The notes: a model not told the origin generated them from the letters alone. Positions 54,035-63,932 are shown, numbered from the stretch's first letter. The stretch is 64,000 nt of DNA from UBA7332 sp051648105 (GCA_051648105.1 JBOFEN010000096.1:28827-92826), one strand, 5' to 3'. Program-made: numbers and translations.

Positions 54035-55129
54035 TTATTTGTTTGCTTGAACCACACGGTCCACTCTATCTAGACTAACCTCCATACCCCTTCGAAGCTG
54101 CATAACCCCAGTGGTCAATATTGTATCGCCCAACGCAATACCCTCAACCACTTGAAGCCTACTCTCTGTGCGCAGGCCAACAGTTACATCAACCGGAACT
54201 GCCCTCCCACTTCGATATAGATAAACAATATCTTGTCCCATCTCAGGAATCAAAGCCTCCGAAGGAATTGTCAAGGCACCCTTAATCTCCTTTAACTCAA
54301 CCTCAACCCCTGCATACCTACCCGGAAGGATACGCTCATCAGAGTTGGAATAAAGCGCACGAGCCTTTAGTGATCTGCTTCGAGAGTCGACCATAGACTC
54401 TACAGCATAGACTCTAGCATCAAGCAGAGCACTCTCCCCATCAACACTGAAACCAATCATCGTACCACGCCCTATAGCCTGCGAATACCTCTCAGGAAAA
54501 GAAAACTCGACCTTAAGTGGCGATATCTTTGTGAGTTTCGTAACTATGGTAGTTGGCGAGGCAAACGCCCCCTCACTTATCCCTCTCAATCCCACAACCC
54601 CATCGAAAGGAGCTCTGAGCTCTGTCATATCAATATTTGCACGCACAAGCTCAATATCAGCCTCCAATTTGGAGAGCTCAGTTGCAACCAGCTCATAAGC
54701 CTCTTGACTAACCGCATCCTTTTCCAAAAGAGACTTCTGGCGAAACACCCTCTCCTTGGCCAAAGGCAATTGAGCGATCAATTTATTTAGTTGAGCCTGA
54801 AGAGGCCTATCGTTGACCTTTGCTAATAGATCCCCTTTACGCACACGGCTACCTTCTTGAAAAGATATACTAACCACCTTTCCACTCACCTCAAAAGCTA
54901 AGTCAACCTCCTCATCTGGCAGTACAGTAGCCGTCGCATTAAGCTTATCTCTGAGCACAGTTGGTTCCACAACCTCACCTCTCACAATCAGAGGCTGCCT
55001 AGACCTTGGCACAACAGCGGAAGAAGCAACACTCTCGCTATCCTTTTTACTATATTTTGGATACAAAACCATACCAGCAACTAAAACAATTGACCCAAAC
55101 AACGCACCCAAGCGTACCGCTCTATTCAT
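54035..55129 (-). CDS. RND efflux periplasmic adaptor subunit
   Basis: A 364-residue membrane-fusion protein. An N-terminal membrane segment (residues 8-24) anchors it. The lipoyl halves are GKVVSISFQEGSRVRKGDLLAKVND near 85-110 (cited in part) and ELRAPFDGVVGLRGI near 168, separated by a short coiled-coil hairpin (QAQLNKLIAQLPLAKERVFR). A beta-barrel and membrane-proximal domain follow. It heads the operon, 15 bases before the permease gene. No local TetR-type repressor is present. Confidence 0.94.
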   Translation of the reverse strand: MNRAVRLGALFGSIVLVAGMVLYPKYSKKDSESVASSAVVPRSRQPLIVRGEVVEPTVLRDKLNATATVLPDEEVDLAFEVSGKVVSISFQEGSRVRKGDLLAKVNDRPLQAQLNKLIAQLPLAKERVFRQKSLLEKDAVSQEAYELVATELSKLEADIELVRANIDMTELRAPFDGVVGLRGISEGAFASPTTIVTKLTKISPLKVEFSFPERYSQAIGRGTMIGFSVDGESALLDARVYAVESMVDSRSRSLKARALYSNSDERILPGRYAGVEVELKEIKGALTIPSEALIPEMGQDIVYLYRSGRAVPVDVTVGLRTESRLQVVEGIALGDTILTTGVMQLRRGMEVSLDRVDRVVQANK

Positions 55130-56122
55130 ACCTTATTATATATTATTTTCAAACTCACCTTAATATAAAGCAATTATGCAAAAGCATAAGACTCCTATGA
55201 TTGCCAAAAGTTTAACAACCGAAAGCAAAGTAAAGCATTTTTACCAATTGTGTATAATAATGTACATACCAAAAGGGAATAAAAACTCTACAAATAGATA
55301 GTATATCTTACTCACACCAATCAAAACGTCAAACCCAAAACTCTCTACACTAAGCTATTTGGAAAACAAAAAAGATGAGATAGTATATATCTCCATACAG
55401 AGCCGTTAAGCAACAACACACATAAAGAGCTACACAACAGCATATTAAGATCAAGAAGCAAAGAAAAAGCATGTAAATAGTAGCTACACTAAGAGATTTT
55501 TATGCAAAAAGGGAAAAAAACACCCCAAAAGTGTAAGAAAAACAAGCTGTATCTCACTGCCATTTAGTGTAAAACGCTGTGAGGTTTGACCCAAAAGGCA
55601 CTGCCTAATGAGCCAAACCTCACAGCTTTAACTTCAAACATAAAAGAGTAAGTGAGAAAAAGGCTAATAATGAGCGACCGGACCTCTCATCCGCTATCAA
55701 ATCTGAACTAGCAAAAAGCAAGCTTAGAAGGTGATAATAAGAACAATTGTCAAAGAGCAAAATAGTAGAGAATAAACAATAACTACACTGTCTATTAAGC
55801 AATTGATATTAACCATTAGTACAAACAATAAAGCTAATCACCAGGATAATATCTCACATGCTAATATTTTGATGATTAAAAACTCAATTTAAGAGAGAAG
55901 CGGCCTCAATCTACTATCCAATATCAAATAAACTAAATGCAACTTATAACTTAATTAGAGTAAACATTTTAATCTATTTTGGATAGTTTCGCCCTTTGTT
56001 GGATTACATTTCTTTGACATATTAAAGCAATATGTCTATCAAAAAGAATCTAAAAGCTCTATCAAAGGAGTCAAATGACGCGAATTATAGCACTCTTTTT
56101 TCCTCATTACTATAAAATAGTT
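55130..56122. other. About 1 kb gene-free region between efflux operon and mutA
   Basis: No supportable gene in this region. The left end must hold the efflux promoter (a weak TTACTTTG box on the minus strand, 55233-55226). A complex hairpin lies at 55576-55626. The rest is AT-rich with no recognised repeat or RNA. Confidence 0.5.
55576..55626. repeat. Inverted repeat enclosing a second small hairpin
   Basis: Arms GCTGTGAGGTTTG (55576-55588) and CAAACCTCACAGC (55614-55626) are perfectly complementary over 13 bp. The 25-base interior contains AGGC-ACT-GCCT, a small nested hairpin. Short T runs flank it on both strands, so it could be a terminator, an attenuator or part of a structured RNA. 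Confidence 0.65.
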
Positions 56123-56130
56123 TACATTTG
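56123..56130 (+). promoter_or_regulatory. -7 element for mutA-mutB
   Basis: TACATTTG, an exact TAnnTTTG match, 60 bases before the mutA start; 22 bases upstream is only a T run in place of TTTG. Confidence 0.6.
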
Positions 56131-56189
56131 TGGAGTAGTAATGAGGTTAAACTAAGACATATTTATTATAACTTAATTCATATCTAACA

Positions 56190-58070
56190 ATGGCAAATAG
56201 TAAAGAAAAGCTCTTTACCGAATTCCCTCCAGTGTCTACACAAGAGTGGATGGATAAGGTAACAGCCGATTTGAAGGGAGCTGACTTTGAAAAGAGATTG
56301 GTTTGGAAAACCAACGAAGGTTTCTCTGTGAAGCCAATGTACCGTGCTGAGGATATCGACGGACTGGCAACAACAGCGTCACTACCAGGTGAATTCCCTT
56401 ATGTTCGTGGAACAAAGAGAGACAATAACTGGTTAGTTCGCCAAGAAATTGAAGTTTGCGATGATGCAGCAAAAGGAAACGCAAAAGCTTTGGATGCATT
56501 AAATCGTGGGGCTTCATCAATTGGATTTGATATCTGCCGTGATTTGGTAAATGCTAATGACTTGGCTACACTACTAAAAGGTATTGACCCTGTAGCAGCT
56601 GAACTTAACTTCCGTTGTTGCAGCCGTAAGACCGTTACTCTTCTTAACCTACTAACTGAGCTATTCACTGCTCAAGGAGTAGATCTAACTAAGGTGTACG
56701 GTTCTGTAAACTTTGACTCATTCAAGAAGTCACTAGTTAAGGGAGAGCCTGTAACAACTCTAGTAGAGGATGCTAAGGCTATGGTAGAAGCAGCTGCTGC
56801 ACTTCCAAACTATCGCGTACTTGCAGTTAACGCAATCAACTTCAACAATGCTGGTTCTTACATTTTCCAAGAGTTGGGTTATGCTCTTGCATGGGGTAAC
56901 GAATTATTGGCTCAACTAAGTGCTGCTGGTACTCCAGTTGACGAGGTTGCAAAACGCATCAAGTTCAACTTCGGTATTGGTTCGAACTACTTCATGGAGA
57001 TCGCTAAGTTCCGTGCTGCTCGCATGCTTTGGGCTAAGATCGTTAAGGAGTATGCTCCATCTTGCAACTGTGGAACAGGTGAGTCTATCTGTCCATCAGC
57101 TATGAAAATGCGTACTCACGCAGAGACTTCAATGTGGAATACTACCATCTTTGATGCTCACGTAAACCTATTGCGTACACAAACAGAGGCTATGTCAGCT
57201 GCTATTGCTGGTGTTGACTCTCTAACAGTAAACCCATTTGACGCTTCATACAAGGAGTCAGACGAGATCTCTGAGCGTATTGCTCGCAACCAACAGTTGC
57301 TTCTTAAGGAGGAGTCACACTTTGACAAGGTTGTTGACGTATCTGCTGGATCGTACTATATTGAGAACCTAACAAAATCTATCGCAGAACAGGCTTGGAA
57401 GCTATTCTTGGAGGTTGAGGAGAAGGGTGGATTTGCTGCTATGGTTGCAGATGGATCTGTTCAAGCTGAGATCAACAAGACAGGTCAAGCACGTAGAGCT
57501 GCTATCTCGGCTCGTCGCGAGGTTCTTTTGGGAACAAACCAATACCCTAACTTTAATGAGCAAGCTGCAGCTAAAATCGAAGAGGATTGCTGCTGTGGTT
57601 GTGGATGTTCGACAGAGAAAGAGGTTGCTACACTATGCTTCAACCGTGGAGCAAGTGACTTCGAGGCTCTTCGTCTATCTACAGAGGCTGCGACAAAACG
57701 CCCTAAAGCATTCATGCTAACTATCGGAAGTTTGGCTATGAGATTGGCTCGTGCTCAATTCTCTTGCAACTTCTTCGCTTGTGCTGGCTACGATGTAGTT
57801 GACAACCTAGGTTTCGAAACTGTTGAGGCTGGTGTTGAAGCTGCTATGGCTCAGGGTGCAGATATAGTGGTTCTTTGCTCTAGCGATGAAGAGTATGAGA
57901 CATTAGCTCCTGCAACAAAAGCTGCATTGGCTAATCGTGCTCACCTTGTAGTGGCAGGTGCTCCAGCTTGTATGGAAGCGCTGAAAGCTGAAGGTATTAC
58001 AGAGTTTATCAACGTTCGCACAAACGTGTTGGAGACATTGAAGGCCTTCAATGCTAAGTTGGGTATCTAA
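56190..58070 (+). CDS. mutA: Methylmalonyl-CoA mutase small (alpha) subunit
   Basis: The non-catalytic partner of MutB in the cobalamin-dependent mutase that interconverts succinyl-CoA and methylmalonyl-CoA. The 626-residue protein has the TIM-barrel part (FPPVSTQEWMDKVTADLKGADFEKRLVWKT start, cited in part; FNFGIGSNYFMEIAKFRAARMLWAKI near 262-287) and a degenerate B12-binding domain without the DxHxxG motif. Two cysteine clusters stand out: C292, C294 and C301 after the barrel motif, and C467-C468-C469-G-C471-G-C473 plus C483 in the linker before the B12-like domain. The gene is followed by mutB after 21 bases. Codon choice is more uniform than its neighbours, suggesting strong expression. 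Confidence 0.96.
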   Translation: MANSKEKLFTEFPPVSTQEWMDKVTADLKGADFEKRLVWKTNEGFSVKPMYRAEDIDGLATTASLPGEFPYVRGTKRDNNWLVRQEIEVCDDAAKGNAKALDALNRGASSIGFDICRDLVNANDLATLLKGIDPVAAELNFRCCSRKTVTLLNLLTELFTAQGVDLTKVYGSVNFDSFKKSLVKGEPVTTLVEDAKAMVEAAAALPNYRVLAVNAINFNNAGSYIFQELGYALAWGNELLAQLSAAGTPVDEVAKRIKFNFGIGSNYFMEIAKFRAARMLWAKIVKEYAPSCNCGTGESICPSAMKMRTHAETSMWNTTIFDAHVNLLRTQTEAMSAAIAGVDSLTVNPFDASYKESDEISERIARNQQLLLKEESHFDKVVDVSAGSYYIENLTKSIAEQAWKLFLEVEEKGGFAAMVADGSVQAEINKTGQARRAAISARREVLLGTNQYPNFNEQAAAKIEEDCCCGCGCSTEKEVATLCFNRGASDFEALRLSTEAATKRPKAFMLTIGSLAMRLARAQFSCNFFACAGYDVVDNLGFETVEAGVEAAMAQGADIVVLCSSDEEYETLAPATKAALANRAHLVVAGAPACMEALKAEGITEFINVRTNVLETLKAFNAKLGI

Positions 58071-58091
58071 TCATAACGATCTGAAGAAACA

Positions 58092-60236
58092 ATGAGACCA
58101 AATTTTAAAAATATCGATATACAAAACGCTGACTGTACTCAAGATGCAGCAGCTTGGGCAAAGACCAATGGCGTAGAGGCTAATTGGCTTACACCAGAAC
58201 AAATAGCTGTAAAGAGCGCCTATACAAAAGAGGACCTTCAGGGAATGGAGCACCTAGAGTATGTTTCGGGTGTTGCTCCTTTCTTGCGTGGCCCTTACAC
58301 TGGGATGTACGCTATGCGTCCTTGGACAATCCGTCAGTATGCTGGATTCTCTACAGCTGAGGAGTCAAATGCATTCTACCGTCGTAACCTTGCTGCTGGT
58401 CAGAAGGGTCTTTCTGTAGCTTTTGACTTGGCAACACACCGCGGATACGATGCTGACCACGAGCGTGTGGTTGGTGACGTAGGTAAAGCGGGTGTTTCTA
58501 TCTGTTCATTGGAGGATATGAAAGTTCTTTTCGATGGTATTCCATTGAACAAGATGTCTGTCTCAATGACAATGAACGGTGCTGTACTTCCTATCTTGGC
58601 TTTCTACATCAATGCAGGTCTTGAGCAGGGTGCTAAACTAGAGGAGATGGCTGGTACAATCCAGAATGATATCCTTAAGGAGTTCATGGTGCGTAACACT
58701 TATATCTACCCACCAGAGTTCTCTATGCGTATTATCGCTGACATCTTCGAGTACACATCTAAGAACATGCCTAAGTTTAACTCAATATCTATCTCTGGTT
58801 ACCACATGCAAGAGGCAGGTGCAACAGCGGATATTGAGCTTGCATACACTCTAGCTGATGGTCTTGAGTATCTTCGTGCTGGTGTTAACGCTGGTATGGA
58901 TATTGACTCATTCGCTCCTCGCTTGTCATTCTTCTGGGCAATTGGTATGAACCACTTCATGGAGATTGCTAAGATGCGTGCAGCTCGTATGCTATGGGCT
59001 AAGATCGTTAAGCAGTTCAACCCTAAGAACCCTAAATCATTGGCTTTGCGTACTCACTCGCAAACTTCAGGTTGGTCACTAACTGAGCAGGATCCGTTCA
59101 ACAACGTTGGTCGTACTTGTATCGAGGCTATGGGTGCTGCTTTGGGTCACACTCAATCACTTCACACAAATGCACTTGATGAGGCTATCGCTCTACCAAC
59201 TGACTTCTCAGCTCGTATTGCTCGTAACACTCAGATCTATATCCAAGAGGAGACTTACATCTGTAAGGAGGTTGACCCTTGGGCTGGTTCTTACTACGTT
59301 GAGTCATTGACTCAAGAGCTTGTTGAGAAGGCTTGGGCTCACATCCAAGAGATCGAAAGCTTAGGTGGTATGGCTAAGGCTATTGAGACTGGTCTTCCTA
59401 AACTTCGTATCGAAGAGGCTGCTGCTCGTACTCAAGCTCGTATCGACTCTGGTACTCAAACAATCGTGGGTGTAAATAAATATCGCCTAGAGAAAGAGGA
59501 TCCAATCGATATTCTTGAGGTTGACAACACATTGGTGCGTAAGCAGCAGATTGAGCGCCTTGAGTCGCTTAAAGCTAATAGAGACGAGGCAGCTGTTAAG
59601 GTTGCTTTGGATGCTATTACTGCAGCAGTTGAAAGTGGCGAAGGCAACTTGTTGGCTCTTGCTGTTGAGGCTGCTAAGGTTCGCGCTACATTGGGCGAAA
59701 TCTCTTATGCTTGCGAATGTATTAAAGGTCGTTACAAAGCTATTATTAGAACAATATCTGGAGTGTACTCATCAGAGACTAAGAAGGATGCTGACTTCAT
59801 CAAAGCATGTGAGTTGGCAGAGACATTCTCTAAGAAAGAGGGTCGTCAACCACGTATTATGATTGCTAAAATGGGTCAGGATGGTCACGACCGTGGTGCT
59901 AAAGTTGTAGCTACTGGTTATGCTGACTGTGGATTCGACGTAGATATGGGACCTCTATTCCAAACTCCTGCAGAGGCTGCTCGCCAGGCTGTTGAGAATG
60001 ATGTTCACGTTCTTGGTGTTTCTTCATTGGCTGCTGGTCACAAGACTTTGGTTCCTCAGGTTATTGCTGAGCTTAAGAGCTTAGGTCGTGAAGATATCAT
60101 CGTTATTGCAGGTGGTGTTATCCCAGCTCAAGATTATGGCTACCTATATGAAGCTGGTGTTGCTGCAATCTTTGGTCCTGGTACTTCTGTAGCAAAAGCT
60201 GCTGTACAGATCCTAGATATTCTTTTGGAAGATTAA
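58092..60236 (+). CDS. mutB: Methylmalonyl-CoA mutase large (beta) subunit
   Basis: The catalytic subunit that carries the adenosylcobalamin radical rearrangement of succinyl-CoA and methylmalonyl-CoA. The 714-residue length is usual. The barrel has PFLRGPYTGMYAMRPWTIRQYAGFSTA near 55-80 (cited in part), with the catalytic tyrosine in MYAMRPW, and FDLATHRGYDADH near 113. The C-terminal domain carries D597-G-H599-D-R-G602, the base-off cobalamin motif, and the phosphate loop LAAGHKTLVP. With mutA it allows propionate formation from succinate. The epimerase and decarboxylase are not in the window. Confidence 0.98.
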   Translation: MRPNFKNIDIQNADCTQDAAAWAKTNGVEANWLTPEQIAVKSAYTKEDLQGMEHLEYVSGVAPFLRGPYTGMYAMRPWTIRQYAGFSTAEESNAFYRRNLAAGQKGLSVAFDLATHRGYDADHERVVGDVGKAGVSICSLEDMKVLFDGIPLNKMSVSMTMNGAVLPILAFYINAGLEQGAKLEEMAGTIQNDILKEFMVRNTYIYPPEFSMRIIADIFEYTSKNMPKFNSISISGYHMQEAGATADIELAYTLADGLEYLRAGVNAGMDIDSFAPRLSFFWAIGMNHFMEIAKMRAARMLWAKIVKQFNPKNPKSLALRTHSQTSGWSLTEQDPFNNVGRTCIEAMGAALGHTQSLHTNALDEAIALPTDFSARIARNTQIYIQEETYICKEVDPWAGSYYVESLTQELVEKAWAHIQEIESLGGMAKAIETGLPKLRIEEAAARTQARIDSGTQTIVGVNKYRLEKEDPIDILEVDNTLVRKQQIERLESLKANRDEAAVKVALDAITAAVESGEGNLLALAVEAAKVRATLGEISYACECIKGRYKAIIRTISGVYSSETKKDADFIKACELAETFSKKEGRQPRIMIAKMGQDGHDRGAKVVATGYADCGFDVDMGPLFQTPAEAARQAVENDVHVLGVSSLAAGHKTLVPQVIAELKSLGREDIIVIAGGVIPAQDYGYLYEAGVAAIFGPGTSVAKAAVQILDILLED

Positions 60237-60260
60237 TTTCATCTAAAAGTATTAGATATT

Positions 60261-60302
60261 AAGAGGCCCCTAATGGAGATAATCCATTAGGGGCCTCTTT
60301 TG
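60261..60302. terminator. Bidirectional terminator between mutB and the GH2 gene
   Basis: A perfect 17-bp stem (60261-60277 with 60283-60299), 5-base loop, then a short T run on the plus strand; the converging GH2 gene ends 35 bases further on. Confidence 0.92.
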
Positions 60303-60336
60303 TTAGTATGTATTACCAACTATTTCTGTTTACATG

Positions 60337-62775
60337 TTACTTAGTTGATATCTCAAGTGTAGCTGATTTTATTCCTTTTGCTGATGCTTTGAATATCATA
60401 GTACCACTCTTTTCTGTTGATTGTACGATTGCAGTAAGCTGACCACTGAAAGCTGGCATCTTTGGTAAATGGAATAGATCTAGAGATGTCGCATCACCAT
60501 TGGCTGCTGCTTTGTATTTACCCTCACCCGAAACCGTAAAGTTAACCATACGATTGTCATTCGGACAAAGGTTTCCATCTTTGTCTACAACTCTCACAGT
60601 GATATAGCATAGCTCTTTTCCATCAGCAGTGATCTCTCGTCTGCTTGGAATGAGTTCGATCTTATGTGGCTTACCAGCAGTTCGAACAACTTTCTCTTGA
60701 GCTACTTTACCATCTTTGTCATAAGCAACGACTTTAATCTCACCTGGCTCATAGGTTACATCCATCCACATAAGTCTGTATCTATGCTGTGGGGTTAGTG
60801 GGCTCTTACGCTGTCTGCCTTGACTCTTTCCATTTACAAAGAGTTCCGCCTCTGGATAGTTGGTATATGCAAATACTGGAGTCACCTCTCCTTCTCTACC
60901 CTCCCAGTTCCAATGTGGAAGAACGTGAAGTGTATTATCCTCCTTATTCCATATACTTCGGTATAACCAATAGCGATCTTTGGGTATTGAGGCAAGATCA
61001 ATAATCCCAAAAAGAGAACTGTGACTTGGCCAAGCATCCGTATCATATGGTGAGGGCTCACCTAGATAGTCAAATCCTGTCCAAACAAACTGCCCCATCG
61101 TCCATTGATGATCATCTGCTAGTGCAAAGTCATCATCTGGTGTGTTTGACCATGAGCAGTACTCAAGATCGTATGATGATGATTGATTGTCTGGATATAG
61201 ACGATCAGCTCCTTTTACAACAGGGAACTTATATACTCCTCTTGAACTAACTGTTGAGGATGTCTCCGATCCTAAAACTAATCCTTGTGGGAGTTTAGAG
61301 TAAGCCTCCTCATATCTGTGTGCTCTATAGTTTAGCCCTGGGACTTGTATCATAGCTGCAAATCCGTTATTAAGAATACAGCTAACTTGGTCCATACCAC
61401 ATGTGACTGGTCTTGTAGGGTCCTCTCTATGGCAAATAGACTGTAGGAAAGATGCAACTTGGTAGCCTTGATCACTGCACTGTGTTGGAACCTCATTACC
61501 AATACTCCACATAACCACTGAGGCATTATTGCGATAGTGGTGTAGCATGTTGATCATATCCTTTTCAGCCCACTCTTGGAAATAGCGGTGGTAACCATTC
61601 ATACACTTTGCAATATCCCACTCGTCAAATGGTTCTATCATCATCATGAAGCCCATTTCATCACATAGCTCAACGAGTTCGGGTGTTGGCATATTATGCG
61701 CTGTTCTTATAGCGTCACAACCCATATCCTTCAGCAGGTTTAGTTGATGACGAAGGGCTGACACATTTATTGCTGCACCTAGAGGTCCTAGGTCGTGGTG
61801 ATTACATACTCCTTGAAACTTACGATGTTTGCCATTGAGATAGAACCCCTTTTCTGCTACAACTTCAATAGTTCTAATACCAAAGCGTGTAGTATAGCTA
61901 TCAACCTCTTTGCCGTTGTGTATTATCGTAGAAACAGCTTTGTATAGAGATGGGCTCTCTGGTGACCACAACATAGGGTTCTCAACAATAAAGTTCTGCT
62001 CGAATGGTTGAGAGTGGTTGATCTTACGTTTATTCTCACTCTGGGTAACAACCTTCTCATTTGGATCTATAATCTGAGTCTTTACAGTCACCTCATCCTG
62101 CCCACTATTAGCAATCTTTGTCTGAAGCTTTACTGCAGCAAACTCATCTGTAACTTTAGGGGTAGTAATGTAAGTACCCCACACAGGAACGTGTATACTA
62201 TCAGTAGCTATGATATGTACATTACGGTAAAGACCTGCGCCCGAATACCAACGGGAAGACTGAGGTTTATTCTCTAATCTTATAGCTAGTGTATTCTCTG
62301 AGCCATCACCATTTATGAATGGTGTGATATCGCAGTGGAATGTATTATACCCTAAAGGCCAGAAGTAGGCCTCTTGACCATTCACATATACGCGAGCTTC
62401 ACTCATCGCACCATCTACCTTGAGAGTTATCTTCTTACCAGCCGGAGTATCAAAGGATGTACGATACCATCCCACCCCAACATAAGGTAGTCCTCCAGTA
62501 CGTCCAGTCTTTACAGATGGGGTTAGTTCTCCATTTTGAAATACTGCAACCTCTTGTAGATCGTGAGATCTGTCAAATGGACCATATATAGCCCAATCGT
62601 GAGGTACACTCACACTCTCCCATGCCTTGTCATCTAGATCTACTGCTTGACCTCTCTGCTGTTCTCCAAGTGAGAACTTCCAATTCTTCTCAAGCATCCA
62701 CTCTTTACGCTCTGCTTGGAGTGCCAATGCTGCTATCATCGCCAAAGCAAAACAGCTCTCTCTTTTCCAATTCAT
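60337..62775 (-). CDS. GH2 beta-galactosidase (exported)
   Basis: An 812-residue glycoside hydrolase with a signal peptide (ending near LALQA). It has the GH2 sugar-binding jelly roll (WESVSVPHDWAIYGPFDRSHD, cited in part), an immunoglobulin-like domain, and a TIM barrel with the acid/base glutamate in MWSIGNEVPTQ near residue 425 and the nucleophile in LGSETSSTVSSRG near 501. A DUF4982-like and a C-terminal Ig-like domain (TADGKELCYITVRVVDKDG) complete it, as in Bacteroidetes beta-galactosidases. It follows the GH53 gene by 21 bases; the pair would cut beta-1,4-galactan to galactose. Other GH2 activities are possible, but the partner favours galactosidase. Confidence 0.9.
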   Translation of the reverse strand: MNWKRESCFALAMIAALALQAERKEWMLEKNWKFSLGEQQRGQAVDLDDKAWESVSVPHDWAIYGPFDRSHDLQEVAVFQNGELTPSVKTGRTGGLPYVGVGWYRTSFDTPAGKKITLKVDGAMSEARVYVNGQEAYFWPLGYNTFHCDITPFINGDGSENTLAIRLENKPQSSRWYSGAGLYRNVHIIATDSIHVPVWGTYITTPKVTDEFAAVKLQTKIANSGQDEVTVKTQIIDPNEKVVTQSENKRKINHSQPFEQNFIVENPMLWSPESPSLYKAVSTIIHNGKEVDSYTTRFGIRTIEVVAEKGFYLNGKHRKFQGVCNHHDLGPLGAAINVSALRHQLNLLKDMGCDAIRTAHNMPTPELVELCDEMGFMMMIEPFDEWDIAKCMNGYHRYFQEWAEKDMINMLHHYRNNASVVMWSIGNEVPTQCSDQGYQVASFLQSICHREDPTRPVTCGMDQVSCILNNGFAAMIQVPGLNYRAHRYEEAYSKLPQGLVLGSETSSTVSSRGVYKFPVVKGADRLYPDNQSSSYDLEYCSWSNTPDDDFALADDHQWTMGQFVWTGFDYLGEPSPYDTDAWPSHSSLFGIIDLASIPKDRYWLYRSIWNKEDNTLHVLPHWNWEGREGEVTPVFAYTNYPEAELFVNGKSQGRQRKSPLTPQHRYRLMWMDVTYEPGEIKVVAYDKDGKVAQEKVVRTAGKPHKIELIPSRREITADGKELCYITVRVVDKDGNLCPNDNRMVNFTVSGEGKYKAAANGDATSLDLFHLPKMPAFSGQLTAIVQSTEKSGTMIFKASAKGIKSATLEISTK

Positions 62776-62796
62776 CTCTATAGTATTATATTTTGA

Positions 62797-63837
62797 TTAA
62801 TATCTTTTGAATGCATCTAGTGCTTGTGTAGGACGTCCACTGGTAGAGAAAGCACCTAAAGAGTATCCCTTCCAGCCATCATATGCTTGCGGTTCCCAAT
62901 AAAATATACCAAGACATTTACCTCCTGCTACTGCTTCACACTTTGTTCTTAGATCTTTTAAAAAGTTATTTGCTGCAGCAGCTTGTTCCCATGGCATACC
63001 TACTTCACATATCATTACCTCTGTATTGTATCTCTCTATCATATCAAGAATATTGCTCTGGCACTGAGAATTCATCGTTTGCCATGTAGTGGCTGTTGGG
63101 TATAAAGACATTCCTATTACATCCCACTTAGCCCCGTGGCTCTTTAAGCCATCGAATAACCATCTAAAGAGTCCGTTATCTTGGCCATTTTGAAGGTGTA
63201 CTATTACCTTAGAATTAGGGAATACACTCTTGACAGCATCGTATCCTGCATTATTGAGTTCGGCATAGTTACTCATACTTACTGAAGCTTTGCCCTCCTC
63301 CCAAAGCATACCATTTCCTGTCTCATTGCCAACTTGCACCCATTCAGGAGTTATGGAGTTACTCTTAAGAAGTTCAAGCACCTCAATTGTGTGCTCTGCT
63401 AACTTCTGCTTTAGTCCATTCATATCCTCACTAGCCCATTCTGCGGGTTTTGTCTGCTGCCCTGGATCTGCCCAAGAGTCACTATAGTGGAAGTCTATCA
63501 TAAGTCGCATACCAAGAAGATGTGCTCTTTTAGCTTTATCTAGCATATCCTCTTTATTACACCATCCATCTTGAGGATTTACCCACACTCTTAGCCTAAT
63601 GGCGTTCAAGCCTAAATCTCGAAGAAGAGTCATGCATTCGCTCTCATCCCCTTTGGATGTATAGAACTTACGACCACTACTCTCCATCTCAGTGAGCCAA
63701 CTTACATCTGCTCCTCTAGCAAAACCACTCATATCATAGTTCGGTTGCTCTGGATTCTCACCTTTCTCTTCACTACAGCTAAATAGAATTGTGCTACAGA
63801 AGAGTACACACATAGGTAAAAGAGTTCTCAATCTCAT
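62797..63837 (-). CDS. GH53 arabinogalactan endo-beta-1,4-galactanase (lipoprotein)
   Basis: A 346-residue endo-galactanase. The signal peptide ends in a lipobox (LFSCS, cysteine near residue 21), so it is a lipoprotein, probably surface exposed. The TIM barrel begins GFARGADVSWLTEMESSGRKFY (cited in part), has NAIRLRVWVNPQ near 79, the acid/base glutamate in VGNETGNGMLW near 170 and the nucleophile glutamate in ICEVGMPWE near 278. It cuts pectic galactan side chains internally. It lies upstream of the GH2 gene with its own promoter and after a terminator for a gene beyond the window, probably part of the same galactan locus. Confidence 0.94.
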   Translation of the reverse strand: MRLRTLLPMCVLFCSTILFSCSEEKGENPEQPNYDMSGFARGADVSWLTEMESSGRKFYTSKGDESECMTLLRDLGLNAIRLRVWVNPQDGWCNKEDMLDKAKRAHLLGMRLMIDFHYSDSWADPGQQTKPAEWASEDMNGLKQKLAEHTIEVLELLKSNSITPEWVQVGNETGNGMLWEEGKASVSMSNYAELNNAGYDAVKSVFPNSKVIVHLQNGQDNGLFRWLFDGLKSHGAKWDVIGMSLYPTATTWQTMNSQCQSNILDMIERYNTEVMICEVGMPWEQAAAANNFLKDLRTKCEAVAGGKCLGIFYWEPQAYDGWKGYSLGAFSTSGRPTQALDAFKRY

Positions 63838-63883
63838 GTTTCTGGCTATTTTAGGTTAATTGATTATCTATTAAGTAGGTTGA

Positions 63884-63891
63884 CAAATATA
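63884..63891 (-). promoter_or_regulatory. -7 element for GH53-GH2
   Basis: TATATTTG on the minus strand, an exact match, 47 bases before the GH53 start. The expected -33 place (about 63911-63917) lies within the upstream terminator hairpin and has no TTTG. Confidence 0.55.
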
Positions 63892-63892
63892 G

Positions 63893-63932
63893 TAAAAAAA
63901 AGCTGACACCTCAGAGTTTGAAGTGTCAGCTT
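63893..63932 (-). terminator. Terminator of a gene beyond the right edge
   Basis: A 10-bp stem (63900-63909 with 63923-63932) followed on the minus strand by eight T. It belongs to a minus-strand gene ending to the right of 63932, presumably outside the window. Confidence 0.85.

Noticed and set aside
55620..55802. A 60-codon hydrophobic minus-strand frame in the large gap
   Set aside because: It ends inside the inverted repeat, has no promoter or signal-peptide logic, and has low-complexity leucine content typical of AT-rich noise.
56190..60236. Recent tandem gene duplication (mutA and mutB)
   Set aside because: The two subunits are ancient paralogues with distinct features; mutA lacks the cobalamin motif, as usual for the family.
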